64,000 bases of DNA from Solirubrobacteraceae bacterium (GTDB lineage Bacteria; Actinomycetota; Thermoleophilia; Solirubrobacterales; Solirubrobacteraceae): NCBI GenBank assembly GCA_031177685.1, contig JAPSGI010000013.1, positions 1 to 64,000 of the forward strand, given 5' to 3'. Shown here one piece after another: positions 49,241-57,119 of the stretch. The notes under the pieces were generated by a model that searched no databases, was not told where the DNA came from, and saw nothing but the letters and a program-made list of their open reading frames with translations. Position 1 is the first letter of the stretch; each line of letters opens with the position of its first letter. The position numbers were made by a program, and so were the translations under genes.

Positions 49241-49528
49241 ATGACGCGTCACCGCCTGCTCGTGCCCCTGATCGCCGCCGCGGCCGTCGTCGCCGGCGGA
49301 TGCGGCGACAAGAAGCTCGACACCGGCAAGCTCGAGGGCAAGATCAAGGACGGGATCCAGAAGCAGGCGGGCGTCAAGATCCGCTCGGTCAGCTGCCCCG
49401 ACGACGTCAAGGTCAAGAAGGGCGACAACTTCAACTGCCGCGCCACCACGACGAGCGGCCAGACCGCCACCGTGAAGGTGACGCAGCAGGATGACGAGGG
49501 GAACGTCAACTACCAAGTAGGCGGCTGA
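49241..49528 (+). CDS. DUF4333 lipoprotein
   Basis: A 95-aa lipoprotein. The signal peptide (MTRHRLLVPLIAAAAVVAGG) ends in a lipobox VAGGC. The mature part matches DUF4333: LDTGKLEGKIKDGIQKQAGV, VSCPDDVKVKKGDNFNCRAT with two Cys, then the closing strands TVKVTQQDDEGNVNYQV. The domain is common in actinobacterial envelope proteins; its role is unknown. AGAGGA lies 4 nt upstream of the ATG. Confidence 0.9.
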   Translation: MTRHRLLVPLIAAAAVVAGGCGDKKLDTGKLEGKIKDGIQKQAGVKIRSVSCPDDVKVKKGDNFNCRATTTSGQTATVKVTQQDDEGNVNYQVGG

Positions 49529-49656
49529 CGCCGTCCGCCTGACGGCGTCTGGACGCCGCTGCCGGCGTCCTCGGGGGTGGGCCGTGCTGATCGCACTGTC
49601 CCACCCCCCTGCGTCCTGGGCAGCGGCGCCCAGCCGCTCGTCAGCCGAACGGCGTC
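49527..49656. repeat. Long imperfect inverted repeat (arms ~55 bp)
   Basis: The left arm 49527-49581 and right arm 49600-49656 are reverse complements over almost their whole length, with a few mismatches and small bulges. They begin GACGCCGT/ACGGCGTC outside and close with GGGGGTGGG/CCCACCCCC. The loop is 18 nt. The left arm itself contains a 9-bp hairpin (GACGCCGTC-CGCCT-GACGGCGTC) overlapping the DUF4333 stop, which could be its terminator. The full structure is far longer than a terminator. Confidence 0.75.
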
Positions 49657-49672
49657 TGCGGCGTCTTCAAGC

Positions 49673-49721
49673 GACGTGCCGTAAGTTGCGTCCAACCTAT
49701 CGTCGGAACTTACGGCACGTC
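49673..49721. repeat. 15-bp perfect-stem hairpin
   Basis: GACGTGCCGTAAGTT (49673-49687) and AACTTACGGCACGTC (49707-49721), 19-nt loop. It ends 5 bp before the SnoaL-like stop. A bidirectional terminator for two convergent genes is possible, but the AT-containing conserved-looking arms and lack of T-run fit a repeat element equally well. Confidence 0.65.
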
Positions 49722-49726
49722 TGGAT

Positions 49727-50140
49727 TTAGGCGCTTGCGCGGGCTTCGGCTGGGACGACTTCGGCGAACTTGACGGTGTCGGCGAACTGGCGGAAGCGGG
49801 TGAGCTTGCCGTCGCGGACGTCCCAGATGTGGACGACGCTCAGGTCGAGGTCCTTTCCGGTCTCCTTGCCGGTGCCGGCATAGCGCGCGACCGCGATGAC
49901 GCTGTCGCCGGACTCCATGAGCTCCTCGGGCGTGACCGAGAAGTTCGGGATGTCGGCGACGATCGGCCCGAACACGCGCTCGGCGACGGCCTGCGGGCCG
50001 ATGTGGCGACCGCCGTAGGGCATGCCCTCGGCCTCGTTCCACTCGATGTCCGCGCTCATCGCGCCCAGGACGCCCTCGACGTCCCCGCGCGCGAAGGCGT
50101 CGTATGCGCCCTTGACGACCTCGACGTTGGAGCTCGACAT
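49727..50140 (-). CDS. SnoaL/NTF2-like protein
   Basis: A 137-aa cone-shaped alpha+beta-barrel protein of the SnoaL/ketosteroid-isomerase superfamily. It has NVEVVKGAYDAFARGDVEGV, the hallmark AMSADIEWNEAEG and GGRHIGPQAVAERVFGPI, and a core ending in VVHIWDVRDGKLTRFRQFAD. Members are small-molecule isomerases, cyclases or hydrolases; the ligand is unknown. AGGAGGAGGG lies 6 nt before the ATG, the strongest Shine-Dalgarno in the window. Convergent to the DUF4333 gene. Confidence 0.88.
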   Translation of the reverse strand: MSSSNVEVVKGAYDAFARGDVEGVLGAMSADIEWNEAEGMPYGGRHIGPQAVAERVFGPIVADIPNFSVTPEELMESGDSVIAVARYAGTGKETGKDLDLSVVHIWDVRDGKLTRFRQFADTVKFAEVVPAEARASA

Positions 50141-50234
50141 GAACCGCCCTCCTCCTCTTCGTTTCCCGTGCGAGACGACGCTACCGGACCCCGGCAGCGC
50201 GCTGCGAATCCTTGGTCCGGCACCCGACAGGCGC

Positions 50235-50240
50235 TACCCT
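50235..50240 (+). promoter_or_regulatory. -10 element TACCCT of rnpB
   Basis: TACCCT ends 6 nt before the first base of the P1 helix of RNase P RNA (50247). Because the RNA 5' end is fixed by structure, this calibrates the hexamer-to-start distance used for leaderless genes. Confidence 0.75.
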
Positions 50241-50245
50241 GGACG

Positions 50246-50574
50246 TGCGAGCTGAGCAACCGCGGAGGTATCGCCTTCGAGGAAAGTCCGGACATCACAG
50301 GGCAAGGGTGGTCGGTAACGCCGACCCGGGGAAACCCGCGGGAAAGTGCCACAGAAACACACCGCCTACGTCCGGGTCTGCACGTGCGACCCGGGCCGGC
50401 AAGGGTGAAATGGTGCGGTAAGAGCGCACCGGCGTCGCGGCGACGCGGCGCGTCCAGGCAAACCCCACCCGATGCAAGGCCAAGCAGGACCGCGACGAGG
50501 CTGCCCGCCCAGGTCCAGGTAGGCCGCTCAGATGGATGGTTGCTCCCGACAGAATCCGGCTTACAGGCCCGCTA
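50246..50574 (+). ncRNA. rnpB: RNase P RNA (bacterial type A)
   Basis: The catalytic RNA of RNase P, which matures tRNA 5' ends. P1 pairs GCGAGCT (50247-50253) with AGGCCCGC (50565-50572). Conserved elements in order: GAGGAAAGTCCGGACATCAC (CR-I), CAGGGCAAGGGTGGT, GAAAGTGCCACAGAAA (CR-II/III), AAGGGTGAAATGGTGCGGTA then AGAGCGCACC, CCCACCCGATGCAAGGCCAA, GGCCGCTCAGATGGATGG and ACAGAATCCGGCTTACAGGC. Both ends are estimated to within a few bases. Confidence 0.97.
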
Positions 50575-50577
50575 AGG

Positions 50578-50603
50578 AAAAGCCCCGCTCCGGCGGGGCT
50601 TTT
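50578..50603 (+). terminator. Intrinsic terminator of rnpB
   Basis: AAAAGCCCCGC pairs with GCGGGGCTTTT around TCCG, with the T-run as the end of the stem. It lies 3 bp after the RNase P RNA. Confidence 0.92.
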
Positions 50604-50661
50604 CTACGTCTCGAGGCGATCGACTCGTCTGGGCGCGGGCGCGCCTTAGACTCGCTCCCGC

Positions 50662-51105
50662 ATGGCCGTCACGCGCGACGAGAAGCAGCTCGCCCGTCAC
50701 GCCCTGGAGAACGTTTGCTCGGGCAGCGATCCGAATGCCGCTCGCGGCGTCTACAGCGCCGACTTCCTCGATCACGTCAACGCGCGCGACTACCGGGGGC
50801 CCGAGGGGATCGTCAAGTCGCTTGCGCTGTACCAGCTGCTCTTCCGCGACGGCGACCTGCGGATCACCGTCGAGGACCAGGTGAGCGAGGGCGATCGGGT
50901 CGTCTCGCGGTGGGTGGCCGAGGGACACAACCGCGGCCGGCCCCTGCGGCTGTGGGGCATCACGATCAGCCATATCGCCGATGGCGAGATCGCCGAGGAC
51001 TGGTCGGCGTCGGACAACCTCGACGTGCTGCGACAGCTCGGCCTGCGCCGGACGCTGCTGCTCGGGCTCGACTGGCTGCGCTCCCGGCGAACCGCTCGCG
51101 CGTGA
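50662..51105 (+). CDS. SnoaL-like polyketide-cyclase family protein
   Basis: A 147-aa SnoaL-type fold distinct from the one at 49727. It shows [20 protein letters not shown], the characteristic [20 protein letters not shown] and [20 protein letters not shown], then the [20 protein letters not shown] strand and [20 protein letters not shown]. Such ester-cyclase-like proteins often act on small hydrophobic molecules. TAGACT lies 9 nt upstream of the ATG. It ends 1 bp before the convergent PPOX gene. Confidence 0.88.
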   Translation: MAVTRDEKQLARHALENVCSGSDPNAARGVYSADFLDHVNARDYRGPEGIVKSLALYQLLFRDGDLRITVEDQVSEGDRVVSRWVAEGHNRGRPLRLWGITISHIADGEIAEDWSASDNLDVLRQLGLRRTLLLGLDWLRSRRTARA

Positions 51106-51106
51106 C

Positions 51107-51583
51107 CTATTCCGCGCGCGGGCCCACCCGCACCTCGACGTACGCCTGTCCGGGCGCCGCCGGACGCAGGCGCTGCGCGATCCGCCGGGTGCGGCCGTAG
51201 CGCTCGGCCAGCGCGCGCTCGGCGGCCGGCGCGTCGTCGGGATCCAGGATGCGGGCGACCGCCTCCACCGGCGGGCCGAGGGGGCGGCCGCGCGACGTGC
51301 ACGGCGCGACGCGGACGCGTCCGTCGCAGCGCAGGCGCTTCACCTTGCCCGCGTCGGAGTCCGACTCGAACACCAGGCGCTCGCCGTCCAGGGCGAACCA
51401 CACGGGCGTGGGCACGGGCGTGCCGTCACGGCGGTACGTGACCAGCAGGCAGAACTGCTGATCGAGCAGCGCCTCCAGGCCGCCGTCGGTCGCGGGCTCC
51501 CCTTCACCCGCCGCCGCTGCGCGGCGATCGCGGATCAGCGCGTAGAAGCGGTTCTCGAGCGCCCGCAGGCCGGTCGCGCTCAT
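51107..51583 (-). CDS. PPOX-class F420/flavin-dependent protein
   Basis: A 158-aa split-barrel protein. The core is [53 protein letters not shown] and [19 protein letters not shown], the actinobacterial F420-dependent PPOX pattern. It probably reduces an unknown substrate with F420H2 or binds flavin/heme. The ATG overlaps the stop of a 14-codon leader ORF (ATGA), so it may be translationally coupled. It diverges from a TetR gene with a 20-bp palindrome between them and is the likely target of that repressor. Confidence 0.85.
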   Translation of the reverse strand: MSATGLRALENRFYALIRDRRAAAAGEGEPATDGGLEALLDQQFCLLVTYRRDGTPVPTPVWFALDGERLVFESDSDAGKVKRLRCDGRVRVAPCTSRGRPLGPPVEAVARILDPDDAPAAERALAERYGRTRRIAQRLRPAAPGQAYVEVRVGPRAE

Positions 51584-51624
51584 GACGCCACCGCCTCGCG
51601 CCGTCCGTCCTGGGGCCTCTGCAT
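51580..51624 (-). CDS. 14-codon leader ORF coupled to the PPOX gene
   Basis: ATG at 51624 has GGGGAGGG 7 nt upstream and reads [14 protein letters not shown]. Its TGA overlaps the PPOX ATG (51580-51583). The PPOX gene has no Shine-Dalgarno of its own, so ribosomes ending this ORF would supply it. It could also mean the annotated PPOX start is reached only by reinitiation. Confidence 0.5.
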   Translation of the reverse strand: MQRPQDGRREAVAS

Positions 51625-51646
51625 GATCGAACCCTCCCCGGAGAGA

Positions 51647-51666
51647 AATAGACTAGCCAGTATATT
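51647..51666. promoter_or_regulatory. TetR operator candidate (20-bp palindrome)
   Basis: AATAGACTAGCCAGTATATT: AATA-g-ACT around AGCC, mirrored by AGT-a-TATT; only one position per arm fails. It is very AT-rich in GC-rich DNA. It lies between the divergent PPOX leader and tetR, and ends 10 bp before the tetR ATG. Confidence 0.7.
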
Positions 51667-51676
51667 TAGCAGGCGG

Positions 51677-52345
51677 ATGAGCCAGAAGTCAAGAAGCCAA
51701 CGCACGCGCCGCGGGCCCGGCCGGCCGCGCGCGGACGAGCGCATCCCCGAGGGCTCGCGCAACCGCCTGCTCGACGCGGCGGTCGAGGTGTTCGCCCGGC
51801 GCGGCTACGAGCGGGCGACGATCGACGAGATCGCCGCCGAGGCCGGGCTCTCCAAGGGCACCGTGTACTGGCACTTCGACAGCAAGGCCGATCTCTTCCA
51901 GGCGCTGCTCGAGGAGCGCTTCGACCGCCCGGTGGAGGCGGTCATGGAGATCACGCGCACCGCGTCGCCGGAGGAGCCCAGCGCCCCTGCGGTGAGCGCC
52001 GAGGTGGCGCGGCTGTTCGCCTCGCAGCCCCGGCTGGTCCAGCTGATGCAGGAGTACTGGGCCGCGGCGGCCCGCGACCCCGCGATGCGCGAGCGCTACG
52101 TCGCCCGCCAGCGAAGGCTGCGCGGCGCGCTCGTCGAGACGCTGCGCGTGCGTCAGGAGCGCCTGGGCGCCGTCCCGTTCGCGCTGCCGCCCGAGCAGCT
52201 GGCCACGGCGTTCCTCGCGCTGGCGGTCGGGCTGGCCATGGAAGCCGAGGTGGATCCCGGCAGCGTCCCCGCCAGCCTGTACGGCGACGTCCTCGCGCTC
52301 GTCTACGACGGCAACGCGGCGCGCTTCGGGCGCCTTCCCGGCTAG
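51677..52345 (+). CDS. TetR-family transcriptional repressor
   Basis: A 222-aa regulator. The N-terminal HTH follows a basic tail ([40 protein letters not shown] then [12 protein letters not shown]), the canonical TetR_N. The helical ligand domain (residues ~85-215) is of the TetR_C type that follows YWH...RFD in regulators of efflux or redox genes. It probably represses itself and the divergent PPOX gene through 51647-51666. The ligand is unknown. The GNAT gene follows with its own promoter. Confidence 0.93.
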   Translation: MSQKSRSQRTRRGPGRPRADERIPEGSRNRLLDAAVEVFARRGYERATIDEIAAEAGLSKGTVYWHFDSKADLFQALLEERFDRPVEAVMEITRTASPEEPSAPAVSAEVARLFASQPRLVQLMQEYWAAAARDPAMRERYVARQRRLRGALVETLRVRQERLGAVPFALPPEQLATAFLALAVGLAMEAEVDPGSVPASLYGDVLALVYDGNAARFGRLPG

Positions 52346-52365
52346 CGCGGCTCGCCTCGGTGCGA

Positions 52366-52371
52366 GACACT
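52366..52371 (+). promoter_or_regulatory. -10 element GACACT (leaderless GNAT gene)
   Basis: GACACT ends 7 nt before the ATG at 52379. It keeps the A2/T6 of the consensus. Confidence 0.45.
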
Positions 52372-52378
52372 CGCTCCG

Positions 52379-52933
52379 ATGGACCCGCCCGGTTTGCCGC
52401 CCCAGCGGCTCGCGCTCGCCACGGACGCGCCGCGCATCGCGGAGCTGATGCGCGCGTCGATCCTCGCGCTGTTCCCCCGCTTCTACGACGAGCGTCAGAC
52501 GGCGAGCGCCGCGATCTACGTCGCCGACCTCGACATGACGCTGATCGAGGACGGCACCTACTTCGTCCACGAGGCCGACGGCGAGATCGTCGCGTGCGGA
52601 GGGTGGAGCCGGCGCGACAAGCTCTACACCGGGTCGGGCGAGAGCGACGGGGATGCGCGGCTGCTCGACCCGCGCACCGAGCCGGCGCGGGTGCGGGCGA
52701 TGTTCGTGCGCGAGGACTGGACGCGGCGCGGGATCGGGCGGGCGATCCTGGAGTCCTGCGAGGACGCCGCCCGGGCCGAGGGGTTCCGCGACCTCGCGCT
52801 GATGGCCACGCTGCCCGGGGAGCAGCTCTACCGCGCGTTCGGCTTCCAGGAGACCGGACGGACGCAGGTCCCCATGCCCGACGGCGTGACGCTGGAGTGC
52901 GTGGCGATGGTCCGGCCCGTCGGCGGCTTCTAG
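52379..52933 (+). CDS. GNAT-family N-acetyltransferase
   Basis: A 184-aa acetyltransferase. The GNAT core begins with LALATDAPRIAELMRASILA. The strand HEADGEIVACGGWSRRDKLY follows. The acetyl-CoA site is RVRAMFVREDWTRRGIGRAI (R-x2-G-x-G), and beta6-7 read EGFRDLALMATLPGEQLYRA and FGFQETG. The acceptor is unknown. The protein lies alone between tetR and the FG-GAP gene. Confidence 0.9.
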   Translation: MDPPGLPPQRLALATDAPRIAELMRASILALFPRFYDERQTASAAIYVADLDMTLIEDGTYFVHEADGEIVACGGWSRRDKLYTGSGESDGDARLLDPRTEPARVRAMFVREDWTRRGIGRAILESCEDAARAEGFRDLALMATLPGEQLYRAFGFQETGRTQVPMPDGVTLECVAMVRPVGGF

Positions 52934-52937
52934 CGCG

Positions 52938-52943
52938 TACGCT
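52938..52943 (+). promoter_or_regulatory. -10 element TACGCT (leaderless FG-GAP gene)
   Basis: TACGCT ends 6 nt before the GTG at 52950. It begins 5 bp after the GNAT stop. Confidence 0.5.
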
Positions 52944-52949
52944 CGAAGC

Positions 52950-55304
52950 GTGCAGCCACTGGCGCCGCCGGGAAGGCGTACTGCGCGCGTGCTGGCCGCC
53001 GCGGCGCTGGCGGTCGCGTTCGGAGGCACTGCCGCCGGCCACGCGACCGCCGCTTCCGTCGACGTCGCCACCGCAGCCGCGGGACGCCTGGAGAACGGGA
53101 TCGGTCCCGTCGCGGCGGCCGGAGACGTCAACGGCGACGGCTACGGAGACGTGATCGTCAGTCACCCCTTTGACGCTGCGCGGGGCCAAGAGGAGGTTCC
53201 CGACCCGCGCAGCGGCGCCTATGTCGTCTTCGGCCGCCCGGCGCTCGGGGTCGTCGACCTCGCTCGCCTGGGACCAACGGGGTTCAGGATCGTCGGACCG
53301 CCTACGGTCTCCGCGGACGCCGATCGCGTCGCGGGCGCCGGCGACTTCAACGGCGACGGTCTATCAGACGTCGTCCTCACGCTCCCGCGGGCCGAGCCGT
53401 TCTTCCGGCGAATCCCCGGCTCCCGCTTTCGTCGCGAAGTCAAGGGCGCGGCGTACGTGGTGTTCGGCACTCGCTCGCCGAGCGACGTCGACCTGGGGAG
53501 CCTCGGGGCGCGCGGCGCGATCGTCAGGGGCATCGGATCCGGCGCCGCGGCGAGCGCGGGTGACTTCAACGGCGACGGGCACTCGGACCTGGTGGTGGGC
53601 GACGACCAGAGCACGACGGACGGCGGGGTGCACGTGGTCTACGGCGGCGCGACCGGGACGCTCGACGTCGGCGCTCTACGAGGTCGTGGCGTCTCGTTCC
53701 CGGGCGCGCCGGGCGACCTGGTTGCCGGACGCGCCGTGGCGGGGGCGGGCGACGTCAACGGGGACGGTCTCGGCGACGTGGTGGCCGGGGCGCCGATCAG
53801 CGTCGGGGCCCCGGTTCCGGAGGATGCGGGCGAGATCTACGGGCCCGGGGCGGCGTACGTGATCTTCGGCCGCGCCTCCGGCCGCCGCACGCGCCTCGAC
53901 CGGCTGGGCTCCGGCGGCTTTCGGATCGCGGCGCGGAGCTTCGGCCTCACCGGCTGGACGGTGGCCGGCGCAGGGGACGTCAACGGCGATGGCCGCGACG
54001 ACGTGGTCGTCGGCGCGCCGGTCCACCGGCCGGCCCGGCGCCGGCGCGTCGGCGCCGGGGCGGCGTTCGTCGTCTTCGGCGGATCGGCGGCCCGCGTCGA
54101 CGTCGATCGGCTCGGCCGCCGCGGGTTCGCCATCCGGGGACATCGCGCCGTGCCCGGCGCAGGGACCGCGGTGGCGCCGGCCGGCGACCTCGATCGCGAC
54201 GGCCTGGCGGACCTGCTGGTCGGAGCGATCGAACTCGACTCCGACCGCGAGCATCCGCCCGCCCGCGCGTACGTCGTGCACGGTCGCACCGGCACGGCGG
54301 ACGACCAGCTGCGCCATGTGGACGCCAGCCCGCGCGACCTCGCGCTGCGCGGCCTGCCCACGGAGCGCGTCGGCAGCAGCCTGGCCGCAACCGACTTCGA
54401 CGGCGACGGCCGTGCCGAGCTCATCCTCGGAGCGGGCTGGTCCTGTGCCGGTGGCGCGCGCGCGGACAACCTGCTCGGGGAACGCTGGGGCGCGCGGATG
54501 CTCTCGCGGGGCACCGTCTTCCTGTACTCACCGGGGCGGGCGGGCGCGCCTCCCGGGATCCTGGGCGGCGGCCCGGGCGACGACGTGCTGCCCGGCACGG
54601 ACTCCCCGGACCGCATCGCCGGCCGCGCGGGCGACGACCGCATCGCCGGCGGACGGGGAGGGGACTGCCTGTTCGGGGAGCGGGGCGCGGACCGCCTGAG
54701 CGGCGGGCCGCAGGGCGACGCGCTCCTGGGCGGCCCGGGACGCGACGCGCTCGCCGGGCAGTCCGGCCCCGACTGGCTGCGGGGCGACTCCGGCGACGAC
54801 GCCCTGCGCGGCGGGCCGGGACAGGACGGGCTGGACGGCGGGCCGGGAGACGACGCGAACGACGGCGGCGCGGGGCCCGATCTCGTCGAGGACGGGCCGG
54901 GCGACGACCGGCTGATCGGTGGGCCGGGCGAGGACCTCCTGCGCGACGGGTCGGGCCGCAACGTGCTGCGGGGCGGTCCCGGCCACGACGGTTTGGTCGG
55001 CGGGCGCGGCCGCGACGTGCTGGACGGGGGAGCGGGAGACGACGTGCTCTCAGGAGACTCGTGGGGGAACGAAGGCGGTGCCGCTGACCGGCTGGACGGG
55101 GGTCCCGGCGACGACGACCTGTACGGCGAGGCCGGACGCGACGTGATGCTCGGCGGGGCCGGGAACGATCGCCTGCACGCCCGCGACGGGCGCATCGACG
55201 TCCTGCGCTGCGGCGCCGGACGCGACCGGGTGCGCGCGGACCGCCGCGACCGCTTGCACGGATGCGAGGCGGTCGAGTTCCGGTCCGGCCCGTTCGACCG
55301 CTGA
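52950..55304 (+). CDS. Secreted FG-GAP (integrin-like) and RTX repeat protein
   Basis: A 784-aa exported protein. A signal peptide (RVLAAAALAVAFGGTAAGHA) precedes ~seven FG-GAP/VCBS-like blades (residues ~50-520). Each carries a calcium loop such as GDVNGDGYGDVIV or GDFNGDGLSDVVL and a strand AYVVFG. About 24 RTX nonapeptides (GGPGDDVLPG, GGPGRDALAG...) fill ~530-755, and a Cys-containing end (RLHGCEAVEF) follows. An integrin-alpha-like propeller plus a calcium beta-roll suggests surface or matrix binding. It is one of three RTX proteins here, all with Sec signals and without a type I exporter nearby. Confidence 0.85.
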   Translation: MQPLAPPGRRTARVLAAAALAVAFGGTAAGHATAASVDVATAAAGRLENGIGPVAAAGDVNGDGYGDVIVSHPFDAARGQEEVPDPRSGAYVVFGRPALGVVDLARLGPTGFRIVGPPTVSADADRVAGAGDFNGDGLSDVVLTLPRAEPFFRRIPGSRFRREVKGAAYVVFGTRSPSDVDLGSLGARGAIVRGIGSGAAASAGDFNGDGHSDLVVGDDQSTTDGGVHVVYGGATGTLDVGALRGRGVSFPGAPGDLVAGRAVAGAGDVNGDGLGDVVAGAPISVGAPVPEDAGEIYGPGAAYVIFGRASGRRTRLDRLGSGGFRIAARSFGLTGWTVAGAGDVNGDGRDDVVVGAPVHRPARRRRVGAGAAFVVFGGSAARVDVDRLGRRGFAIRGHRAVPGAGTAVAPAGDLDRDGLADLLVGAIELDSDREHPPARAYVVHGRTGTADDQLRHVDASPRDLALRGLPTERVGSSLAATDFDGDGRAELILGAGWSCAGGARADNLLGERWGARMLSRGTVFLYSPGRAGAPPGILGGGPGDDVLPGTDSPDRIAGRAGDDRIAGGRGGDCLFGERGADRLSGGPQGDALLGGPGRDALAGQSGPDWLRGDSGDDALRGGPGQDGLDGGPGDDANDGGAGPDLVEDGPGDDRLIGGPGEDLLRDGSGRNVLRGGPGHDGLVGGRGRDVLDGGAGDDVLSGDSWGNEGGAADRLDGGPGDDDLYGEAGRDVMLGGAGNDRLHARDGRIDVLRCGAGRDRVRADRRDRLHGCEAVEFRSGPFDR

Positions 55305-55328
55305 GCCGGCCGCCCGCGCGGCGGCGAG

Positions 55329-55334
55329 TACCCT
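55329..55334 (+). promoter_or_regulatory. -10 element TACCCT (TPR-LuxR paralogue B)
   Basis: TACCCT lies 24 nt before the GTG at 55359, with GGGAGC (55345-55350) as ribosome binding site. This gene is one of the leadered ones. Confidence 0.5.
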
Positions 55335-55358
55335 CCCACGCGACGGGAGCTCTGTCCG

Positions 55359-57008
55359 GTGGTCCGATCTTCGACTCAGGTACAGGCGGCAGGCGACCTC
55401 GCCCAAGGACGCGAGTCCTGCGCGCGCCGGGCGTGGGCCGACGCCCACGCCGCGCTGTCGCGCGCCGACGCGTCCGAGCCGCTGCAGGCCGCCGACCTCG
55501 AGCTGCTCGCCACCGCCGCCTACATGCTGGGCCGCGACGACGGGTTCGTCGCCGCGCTGGAGCGCGCGCACCGCGCCCACCTGGACGCGGACGAGATCCC
55601 CCGCGCCGTGCGGTGCGCGTTCTGGATCGGGATCACCCTCATGCTGCGCGGCCACTCGGCGCGCGCCACCGGCTGGTTCGGACGGGCCGAGCGGCTGCTC
55701 GGCCGCGAGGAGCGTGACTGCGTCGAGCGCGGGTACCTGCTGATCCCGCTCGGCCTGGCCCACGGCGCCGCCGGCGACTGGGACGCGGCGTACGCCACCG
55801 CCGCGGAGACGGCGGCGATCGCCGAGCGCTTCGGCGACCGCGACCTCCTCGCCCTCGCGGTACAGGATCAGGGTTGCTCGATGATCCGGCGCGGACAGGG
55901 GGCCGAGGGCGTGCGGCTGCTGGACGAGGCGATGGTCGCGGCCACGGCCGGCGAGCTGTCGCCCATCGTCACCGGTCTCGTGTACTGCAGCGTGATCACC
56001 TTCTGCCAGGAGATCTGCGACCTGCGACGCGCGCAGGAGTGGACGGCGGGGCTCGCGCGCTGGTGCGAAGAGCAGCCCGACATGGTCGCCCACACCGGCC
56101 AGTGCCTCGTCCACCGCGCCGAGATCCTGCAGGTCCACGGCGCCTGGCCGGACGCCCTGAACGAGGCGCGCCGCGCCGCCGAGCGCTTCGCCCGCGCGCG
56201 CAACGAGACGGCGGCCGGTCACGCGCTCTACCGCCAGGGCGAGATCCACCGGATGACGGGCGACTTCGACGCCGCGGAGGACGCCTACCGGACCGCCAGC
56301 CGCCACGGCTTCGAGCCGCAGCCCGGCCTCGCCCTTCTGCGCCTCGCGCAGGGCAACTCCGACGCCGCCGCCACGGCGATGCGCCGGCTGCTGACCGAGA
56401 CGCCCGATCGTCTAAGCCGCGCCCGACTCCTCCCCGCCTACGTCGACGCCATGCTCGCCGCCGGCGACGTCGAATCCGCCCGCACCGGCTGCCGCGAGCT
56501 GGCCGAGATCGCCGCGGAGCGCGAGAGCGCGATGCTCGACGCCCTCGTCGCGCAGTCGCGCGGCGCCGTCGAGCTGGCGGAGGGCGAGCCGGGTCGCGCG
56601 CTGCTGTCGCTGCGCCGCGCCTGCGAGTCGTGGCACGAGCTCGACGCGCCCTACGAGATCGCGCGCGTGCGCGTGCTGCTCGGCCAGGCCTGCCGCGCGC
56701 TGGGCGACGAGGAGGCCGCCACCCTGGAGCTGGACGCTGCCCGCGCCGTGTTCGAGCGCCTGGGCGCGGTGCATGAGGTGTCGCGGCTCACCGGGCTCAC
56801 CGCAAAAGCGCCGGCCGGCGGCCTGACGGCCCGGGAGCTGCAGGTCCTGCGACTCGTGGCGGCCGGCGCGACCAACAAGGCGATCGCCGCCGAGCTGGTG
56901 CTGAGCGAGCGGACGGTGGACCGTCACGTCAGCAACATCCTGGCCAAGCTGCGGGTGTCCTCGCGCTCGGCGGCCACCGCCTTCGCGTACGAGCACGAGT
57001 TGCTCTGA
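55359..57008 (+). CDS. TPR-LuxR transcriptional regulator (paralogue B)
   Basis: A 549-aa regulator with the same plan and length as the protein at 4968. Residues ~1-480 are TPR-like helices (GHALYRQGEIHRMTGDFDAA, EDAYRTASRHGFEPQPGLAL). A LuxR HTH occupies residues ~489-547 (LTARELQVLRLVAAGATNKA, ELVLSERTVDRHVSNILAKL). No NTPase domain is present. Cys are more frequent than in paralogue A. The hydrolase/oxidase fusion gene follows 111 bp downstream in the same direction and is a plausible target. The GTG start has GGGAGC 8 nt upstream. Confidence 0.88.
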   Translation: MVRSSTQVQAAGDLAQGRESCARRAWADAHAALSRADASEPLQAADLELLATAAYMLGRDDGFVAALERAHRAHLDADEIPRAVRCAFWIGITLMLRGHSARATGWFGRAERLLGREERDCVERGYLLIPLGLAHGAAGDWDAAYATAAETAAIAERFGDRDLLALAVQDQGCSMIRRGQGAEGVRLLDEAMVAATAGELSPIVTGLVYCSVITFCQEICDLRRAQEWTAGLARWCEEQPDMVAHTGQCLVHRAEILQVHGAWPDALNEARRAAERFARARNETAAGHALYRQGEIHRMTGDFDAAEDAYRTASRHGFEPQPGLALLRLAQGNSDAAATAMRRLLTETPDRLSRARLLPAYVDAMLAAGDVESARTGCRELAEIAAERESAMLDALVAQSRGAVELAEGEPGRALLSLRRACESWHELDAPYEIARVRVLLGQACRALGDEEAATLELDAARAVFERLGAVHEVSRLTGLTAKAPAGGLTARELQVLRLVAAGATNKAIAAELVLSERTVDRHVSNILAKLRVSSRSAATAFAYEHELL

Positions 57009-57119
57009 GGCCGGACCAAACCACCCACTCCGCGCGCATGCGCGAGTTGGGTGGTCTCGCCGATGAGAGCTCGCCGTCCCCGGCCTACCTTCGCTCGGGC
57101 AAACGGCGAGGAGGCACTC

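Noticed and set aside
52950-55304. Long minus-strand open frame opposite the FG-GAP/RTX gene
   Set aside because: Pro/Ser/Arg-rich antisense artefact; the plus strand has a signal peptide, calcium loops and a leaderless promoter.
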